Shown here piece after piece: positions 4,265 to 5,300 of a stretch of DNA of 5,300 bases. The stretch is from Candidatus Mediterraneibacter stercorigallinarum (GTDB lineage Bacteria; Bacillota; Clostridia; Lachnospirales; Lachnospiraceae). The position numbers and the translations under genes were made by a program. The notes beneath the pieces are model-generated. The model was given only the letters and a program-made list of their open reading frames with translations. It did not search any database and was not told where the DNA came from. Each line of letters begins with the position of its first letter. Within the stretch, counting starts at the first letter, position 1. The stretch is taken from assembly GCA_019116185.1 (NCBI GenBank), contig DXCD01000242.1, positions 1 through 5,300 of the forward strand, given 5' to 3'.

Positions 4265-4379
4265 GCCGAAAGCAACTTAATGAAAACGAGCTGAAAGCGA
4301 AGTTTGAATTTAGTGCGAGGCCGTTCGCGAATCTTAGCGAATGCAAGCTGACAAGCGAAGCGTGAGCTTAGCTGAGCGA
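4265..4379. repeat. GCGA-rich intergenic sequence, possible dispersed repeat
   Basis: The tetranucleotide GCGA occurs six times between 4297 and 4379 (at 4297, 4315, 4327, 4337, 4355 and 4376), often within AGCGAA. Internal pairing includes CGTTCGC (4322-4328) with GCGAATG (4337-4343), one G-U included, and AAGCT (4345-4349) with AGCTT (4365-4369). The composition differs from the flanking r-protein genes. It reminds me of GCGA-rich spacer repeats in Lachnospiraceae genomes, but I cannot confirm other copies from this window. No ORF or promoter is evident. Confidence 0.45.
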
Positions 4380-4415
4380 ACTACCTTGATAAAGTATTAA
4401 AGAAAGTAGGTTAGT
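4380..4415 (+). promoter_or_regulatory. rpsK ribosome-binding site with possible masking hairpin
   Basis: GAAAGTAGGT (4402-4411) matches the extended Shine-Dalgarno GAAAGGAGGT except at one internal base; it ends 8 bases before the ATG at 4420. ACTACCT (4380-4386) can pair with AGGTTAGT (4408-4415) with one bulged T, which would cover the AGG core. The rpsK site is therefore weaker than its neighbours and possibly structure-controlled. Confidence 0.45.
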
Positions 4416-4419
4416 TTAA

Positions 4420-4815
4420 ATGGCAAAGAAGGTTGCAAAGAAAGTAACAAAAAAGCGTGTCAAGAAAAACGTTGAACGAGGACAGGCACATATCCAGTCA
4501 TCTTTTAATAATACGATCGTAACATTAACAGATACACAGGGAAATGCTCTTTCATGGGCAAGTGCAGGCGGCCTGGGATTCAGAGGTTCAAGGAAATCTA
4601 CTCCATATGCAGCACAGATGGCAGCTGAGACAGCAGCAAAGGCAGCTCTTGTGCATGGACTTAAATCCGTAGATGTATTCGTAAAAGGACCGGGATCAGG
4701 AAGAGAAGCAGCAATCCGTGCGCTTCAGGCATGCGGTATTGACGTAGTGAGCATCAAGGACGTAACACCGGTTCCGCACAACGGATGCCGTCCGCCGAAA
4801 CGCAGAAGAGTGTAA
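4420..4815 (+). CDS. rpsK: 30S ribosomal protein S11
   Basis: S11 lies on the platform of the small subunit near the Shine-Dalgarno helix exit site. The 131-residue product starts with a lysine-rich tail (MAKKVAKKVTKKRVKKNVER), then the core GQAHIQSSFNNTIVTLTD (21-38), GNALSWASAGGLGFRGSRKS (41-60) and VKGPGSGREAAIRALQACG (88-106). The family signature ends in DVTPVPHNGCRPPKRRRV (114-131). Length is normal for the family. It is separated from rpsM by 155 bp, longer than usual, filled by the GCGA-rich element. Confidence 0.98.
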   Translation: MAKKVAKKVTKKRVKKNVERGQAHIQSSFNNTIVTLTDTQGNALSWASAGGLGFRGSRKSTPYAAQMAAETAAKAALVHGLKSVDVFVKGPGSGREAAIRALQACGIDVVSIKDVTPVPHNGCRPPKRRRV

Positions 4816-4858
4816 TTGCAGATCTGATCACTGATGTACAACGGAAAGTAAGAAAAGC

Positions 4859-4878
4859 ATCAGCGTGATACCGCTGAT
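4859..4878 (+). promoter_or_regulatory. Hairpin just before the rpsD ribosome-binding site
   Basis: ATCAGCG (4859-4865) pairs perfectly with CGCTGAT (4872-4878) around the loop TGATAC. It ends 8 bases before the rpsD Shine-Dalgarno, which remains free. The next bases are ATAAAATT, so it is not a terminator. It could be a processing signal or part of a control site for S4; that role is inference. Confidence 0.5.
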
Positions 4879-4886
4879 ATAAAATT

Positions 4887-4892
4887 AGGAGG
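4887..4892 (+). promoter_or_regulatory. rpsD ribosome-binding site
   Basis: AGGAGG ends 6 bases before the ATG at 4899 and sets the start of rpsD. Confidence 0.9.
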
Positions 4893-4898
4893 ATAGAC

Positions 4899-5300
4899 AT
4901 GGCAGTAAACAGAGTTCCTGTTCTTAAAAGATGCCGTTCATTAGGCATGGATCCGATTTATCTCGGAATCAATAAGAAATCTAACAGACAGTTAAAAAGA
5001 ACAAACAGAAAAATGAGCGAGTATGGACTTCAGCTCCGTGAGAAGCAGAAAGCTAAATTCATCTACGGAGTTCTGGAGAAACCGTTCAGAAACTACTATG
5101 CGAAAGCAAAGCAGATGGAAGGAATGACAGGTGAGAACCTGATGAGACTTCTGGAGTCCAGACTGGACAATGTAATGTTCCGCATGGGATTTGCAAGAAC
5201 GAGAAAAGAAGCCAGACAGATCGTTGACCACAAGCACGTGCTTGTAAACGGCAAGCAGGTAAACATTCCGTCTTACCTTGTAAAAGCCGGAGACACGATC
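4899..5300 (+). CDS. rpsD: 30S ribosomal protein S4 (3' end cut by window)
   Basis: S4 nucleates assembly of the 16S 5' domain and is a translational repressor of r-protein genes in several bacteria. The frame is open from the ATG at 4899 to the window end, 134 codons; family members have about 197-208 residues, so about one third is missing. The N-terminal part reads MAVNRVPVLKRCRSLGMDPI with a single cysteine (Cys12), so it is the zinc-free form. MSEYGLQLREKQKAKFIYGV (39-58) is strongly conserved. The RNA-binding S4 domain starts near residue 87 (SRLDNVMFRMGFARTRKEAR) and continues through HVLVNGKQVNIPSYLVKAGD (113-132). Location between rpsK and the window edge, where rpoA is expected, is the clostridial arrangement and differs from Bacillus subtilis, where rpsD is separate. 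Confidence 0.97.
   Translation, partial: MAVNRVPVLKRCRSLGMDPIYLGINKKSNRQLKRTNRKMSEYGLQLREKQKAKFIYGVLEKPFRNYYAKAKQMEGMTGENLMRLLESRLDNVMFRMGFARTRKEARQIVDHKHVLVNGKQVNIPSYLVKAGDTI

Noticed and set aside
4297..4379. CRISPR-like array from the repeated GCGA units
   Set aside because: The units are tetramers at irregular spacing, with no long identical repeats or uniform spacers.

Overview
The window is a stretch of the conserved spc/alpha ribosomal-protein locus, read entirely on the + strand. The order is rplO (5' end cut by about two codons) - secY - adk - KOW-domain RNA-binding gene - infA - rpmJ - rpsM - rpsK - rpsD (3' part cut off). The host is most likely a clostridial Firmicute, probably of the family Lachnospiraceae. 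Reasons: strong GGAGG-type Shine-Dalgarno sites, a Cys4 zinc-type adenylate kinase, a KOW-domain gene just before infA, rpsD placed between rpsK and (presumably) rpoA rather than elsewhere in the genome as in Bacillus, and r-protein sequences of the type I associate with that family. The genus cannot be fixed from this sequence.

Region 1 to 2795 (spc end). rplO and secY overlap in a TAATG junction. secY and adk are separated by 97 bp that hold a long imperfect inverted repeat. adk and the KOW gene are 5 bp apart. The methionine aminopeptidase gene map, which lies between adk and the KOW gene in Bacillus subtilis and many relatives, is absent. infA follows after 66 bp.

Region 3081 to 3895. 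A good sigma-A promoter (TTGACT, 18 bp, extended -10 TGcTATACT) lies between infA and rpmJ. It should drive rpmJ-rpsM-rpsK-rpsD and probably rpoA-rplQ independently of the upstream spc genes. The predicted transcript begins almost on the first base of a stem-loop. A possible 16-codon leader ORF ends in ATGA overlap with rpmJ. After rpmJ there are 482 bp with no convincing gene, an unusually long spacer for this operon. Up to about 3845 it is filled with a succession of nested inverted repeats, several with bulges and internal loops. This is the best candidate in the window for something undescribed: a long structured leader RNA upstream of rpsM, the position where Escherichia coli carries its S4-responsive alpha-operon control site.

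Region 3896 to 5300 (alpha operon). rpsM, rpsK and rpsD are intact or cut only by the window edge. The rpsM-rpsK spacer (155 bp) contains a GCGA-rich sequence that looks like a dispersed intergenic repeat, followed by a hairpin that can pair with the rpsK ribosome-binding site. A 7-bp hairpin sits just before the rpsD ribosome-binding site.

Together the genes supply ribosomal proteins (L15, L36, S13, S11, S4), initiation factor 1, the SecY translocon core and adenylate kinase. I see no intrinsic terminator, mobile element, CRISPR array, tRNA or rRNA. The coding content is ordinary; the interest lies in the spacers.
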